64,000 bases of DNA. Origin: Alphaproteobacteria bacterium. GTDB taxonomy: Bacteria; Pseudomonadota; Alphaproteobacteria; ATCC43930; CGMCC-115725. The stretch is from assembly GCA_028871455.1 (NCBI GenBank), contig JAGWNF010000008.1, forward strand, positions 1 to 64,000. The letters run 5' to 3'. The notes under the pieces are model-generated. The model was not told where the DNA came from. It searched no databases and saw nothing but the letters and a program-made list of their open reading frames with translations. Position numbers and translations under genes: made by a program. Position 1 is the first letter of the stretch; the number at the start of each line of letters is the position of its first letter. Of the stretch, positions 62,033 through 64,000 are shown one piece after another.

Positions 62033-63355
62033 CTATTCGCCTTCCTTGCCGATGGCGTAGGCGGTTTCGCCGTGAACTGCGTCGTCGCCCACCTTCAGCG
62101 TCGCCTCGTCCATCCGCAACGGCGTGATGAAGGAGATGACCTTGAGGATGATGAACGTCGCGACGACGTTGTAGCCGATGATGAACAACGCTCCGTAGAG
62201 CTGCAGCAGCAGCTGGTGTCCATCGCCGCTGTAGAGCAGGCCGGTGATGCTCACGCCCGGCGCATCCTTATCGGTCCCGATATAGACCAGCATGTTCGGG
62301 TCGGCGAGGATGCCGGTGAGCAGGCCGCCGGTGAGTCCGGCGACGCCGTGCGTCGAGAAGACGCTCAGCACGTCGTCCACCTTCCTGAACAGCCTGGTCT
62401 TCTGCAGCTTGTTCATGGCGAGCCACGGGATGATACCGGCGCAGATGCCGACGGTGATGGCGCCCCAGCCGTTGACATAACCGGCGCAAGGCGTAATCGC
62501 CACCAGACCGGCGATCATGCCGTTGACAGCGCCGATGACCGATGGCTTGCCGTAGGCCATCTTGTCCATCAGCGTCCATACCAGGAGACCCACCGCCGTC
62601 GCGGTGTTGGTGTTGAGCACGGCCGCGCCGGCGTCAGCGTTGGCGAAATACGGGTCGCCGCCATTGAAGCCGTTCCAGCCGATCCACAGGATGCCGGCGC
62701 CCACCAGGGTCACCAGCAGGCTGTTGGGCGGGAAGCTGTCGCGGTCGGCTTGCAAACGCGGACCGACCATCGCCGCCGCCACGAAGCCCGACGAGGCCGC
62801 GGCGAGATGGATGACGTAGCCGCCCGAGAAGTCGGCGACGCCCATGCTGCCGAGCCAGCCGCCGCCCCATAGACTGAAGGCACCGACCGTGTAGACGAAG
62901 GTCATCCACAACGGACAGAACAGCACCCAGGCGCGGAAGCTCATGCGGCCCAAGACCGAGCCGGCGAGGATGATCACCGTGATCGCGGCGAACACGAACT
63001 GGAAGTACATCAGTGTCGCCATCGGGAAGCCCATCGGCGGCATGCCGCCGGCGGCCGCGGGCACCACGCCCTGGCTGAGCGTGAATGCGGCAGAGGTCGC
63101 GAGCATCGGCTTGCCGAGGAACGGGAACCACTGCGGTCCGAACCCCATGTTGTAGGCATAGAGAACCCAGACCACGAGCACCGAGGCGAAGGCGTACATC
63201 GACATGAAGGCGGAGTTGATCGCCCACTTTTTCTTGACGACGCCGCCATAGAGCACGACGAGCCCGGGAATGCTTTGCAGGCCGACGAAGGTTGCCGCTG
63301 CTAATTGCCAGGCGTTGTCGCCGGTATCCAACCATTTAGGTGACGGTAAGAGCAT
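62033..63355 (-). CDS. amt: ammonium transporter (Amt/MEP/Rh)
   Basis: 440 residues with eleven membrane segments. Ala-Thr-Phe-Val-Gly-Leu-Gln-Ser-Ile-Pro-Gly-Leu opens the family, the pore His pair is in Val-Ile-His-Leu-Ala and Ser-Thr-His-Gly-Val-Ala-Gly, and Trp-Ile-Gly-Trp-Asn-Gly-Phe-Asn-Gly-Gly is diagnostic. ATG 63355 has GGGGGGA upstream; the open frame beyond is in non-coding DNA. No glnK is adjacent, although glnK-amtB is the usual order. A sigma-54 promoter lies about 90 bases before the start. Confidence 0.95.
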   Translation of the reverse strand: MLLPSPKWLDTGDNAWQLAAATFVGLQSIPGLVVLYGGVVKKKWAINSAFMSMYAFASVLVVWVLYAYNMGFGPQWFPFLGKPMLATSAAFTLSQGVVPAAAGGMPPMGFPMATLMYFQFVFAAITVIILAGSVLGRMSFRAWVLFCPLWMTFVYTVGAFSLWGGGWLGSMGVADFSGGYVIHLAAASSGFVAAAMVGPRLQADRDSFPPNSLLVTLVGAGILWIGWNGFNGGDPYFANADAGAAVLNTNTATAVGLLVWTLMDKMAYGKPSVIGAVNGMIAGLVAITPCAGYVNGWGAITVGICAGIIPWLAMNKLQKTRLFRKVDDVLSVFSTHGVAGLTGGLLTGILADPNMLVYIGTDKDAPGVSITGLLYSGDGHQLLLQLYGALFIIGYNVVATFIILKVISFITPLRMDEATLKVGDDAVHGETAYAIGKEGE

Positions 63356-63457
63356 GAAGTCCCCCCGTATTGAGTTGCGAGGAAGGCGCAATAAGGTTGC
63401 AGGCCGAAGCAAGCCGGGCCCGGGTGACCCCCATGGGTCACCACCGCCACCGCAGAG

Positions 63458-63472
63458 GCAACTGCCATGCCA
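63458..63472 (-). promoter_or_regulatory. sigma-54 promoter of the ammonium transporter gene
   Basis: The minus strand reads TGGCATGGCAGTTGC, against the consensus TGGCACGN4TTGC: 10 of 11 defined positions agree and the GG/GC spacing is exact. Transcription would begin near 63446, about 90 bases before the start codon. Confidence 0.75.
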
Positions 63473-63650
63473 TTCGCGGTAGCGGGCCGATTCGCGGCGG
63501 CTTGGTCGATGCGCCGGCCTCGTGGCAAACGCCCGGTTAATTTTTCTGGTCAGAAAACGGGCAGATTGCTCACGGATCACTCAGCGGCGAATCGCCATCG
63601 CCGGCCGACGCGCCACCGCCGCCGATGGCCCCCGAACGGCGGTCCGTTCT

Positions 63651-63679
63651 TTGCAGAACTGCCGGGAATTGGCTATGGA
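63651..63679 (+). promoter_or_regulatory. candidate promoter of the secreted-protein gene at 63701
   Basis: TTGCAG at 63651-63656 and TATGGA at 63674-63679 are separated by 17 bases. AGGAGGGGG follows and the ATG is at 63701, so the leader would be short. Confidence 0.4.
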
Positions 63680-63700
63680 TCGACTCAGGAGGGGGCGACG

Positions 63701-64000
63701 ATGTTCAACAGCCTACGTATGGCGGTGATGGGCGGCTTGCTTGCCGGCGGTCTGGCGTTCGCGGCGTCGGCCGGCGCGCAGCCGGCGCCGGCGGCGATGA
63801 CCTGCACCAATCCGGCGAGCGGCACGACGTGGCAGATCAAGATCGATTACGGCCGCCGGACGGTCGATGGCTATCCAGCCGACATCGGCGACGCCGAGAT
63901 CTCCTGGTTCGACGCCAAGGATAACGGCACCTACACGCTCGAACGCAAGACCGGCAAATTGAGTTTCGTCGCGGCGTCGAGCACCGGCGGCTATTTCCTC
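63701..64000 (+). CDS. secreted protein of unknown function, cut by window edge
   Basis: The first 100 residues only. A Sec signal peptide ends near Ser-Ala-Gly-Ala-Gln. The mature part has Met-Thr-Cys-Thr-Asn-Pro, Trp-Gln-Ile-Lys-Ile-Asp-Tyr and Glu-Ile-Ser-Trp-Phe-Asp, a beta-rich pattern found in small periplasmic proteins. A strong AGGAGG ribosome site supports the start. Family not recognised; the frame is open at the window end. Confidence 0.75.
   Translation, partial: MFNSLRMAVMGGLLAGGLAFAASAGAQPAPAAMTCTNPASGTTWQIKIDYGRRTVDGYPADIGDAEISWFDAKDNGTYTLERKTGKLSFVAASSTGGYFL

Larger units (their letters stand above)
63356..63700. other. divergent intergenic region between amt and a secreted-protein gene
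   Basis: 345 bases. It holds the sigma-54 promoter for amt (63458-63472) and a sigma-70-like promoter for the gene on the right. I see no gene, repeat or obvious NtrC palindrome in the rest. Confidence 0.6.

Overview
The window looks like the origin-proximal chromosome of a high-G+C alphaproteobacterium, most like the Rhodospirillales and relatives. The reasons are conserved synteny and gene content: hisB-hisH-hisA-hisF with divergent hslV-hslU, Tim44-MltA, secB, dnaQ-coaE-aroE-maf-PPDK regulator facing hemE-hemH-hemJ-rho, mnmE-mnmG-rsmG-parA-parB, leuS with a DUF3576 lipoprotein, and the CtrA-like TTAACCAT motif. Species cannot be named from the sequence alone.

Layout. 1-0.7 kb: the 3' end of an IS3-type transposase, a small membrane protein of lower G+C, and the last part of a ComM/YifB-type gene, so an eroded junction. 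0.87-3.3 kb: kup and a PAS-like gene. 3.5-7.75 kb: histidine biosynthesis (hisE, hisF, hisA, hisH, hisB) interrupted by a PadR regulator with its own operator-like palindrome. 7.9-10 kb: hslV-hslU and a cold-shock gene. 10.3-20.6 kb: xre-smr and Tim44-MltA, separated by about 7.5 kb of accessory genes (lutABC, an operon of a TiaS-like protein, a membrane protein and a TonB-dependent receptor, and two small envelope proteins). 20.7-27.6 kb: secB, dnaQ, coaE, aroE, maf, the PPDK regulator, then hemE, hemH and hemJ. The gap between the PPDK regulator and hemE is where Caulobacter and Rickettsia keep oriC, and it carries DnaA-box-like sequences. 27.8-37.6 kb: rho, a polytopic membrane protein and a group of minus-strand housekeeping or redox genes. 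37.7-43.6 kb: mnmE, mnmG, rsmG, parA and parB with three parS sites. 44-50.2 kb: holA, lptE, leuS, a DUF3576 lipoprotein, a YggS-type PLP protein and an L,D-transpeptidase-like protein. 50.5-55.6 kb: a 1,706-residue secreted repeat protein with a PEP-CTERM tail. 55.7-64 kb: an M23 peptidase, a LOG-family protein, tRNA-Gly(GCC), a CnoX-like thioredoxin, a LON-domain protein, a Trm112-like protein, a DUF971 protein, cytochrome b561, a UbiH-type hydroxylase, an ammonium transporter with a sigma-54 promoter, and a secreted protein cut by the window edge.

How it fits together. The core is replication and segregation machinery (candidate oriC, parS/ParAB, DnaQ, HolA) surrounded by essential biosynthesis (His, haem, shikimate, CoA) and tRNA modification. 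Many genes overlap by 1-4 bases, which implies translational coupling. The least explained parts are the TiaS-like/TonB operon, the giant PEP-CTERM repeat protein, and a short rare-codon patch in rsmG that contains a perfect DnaA box followed by a CTA trinucleotide run.
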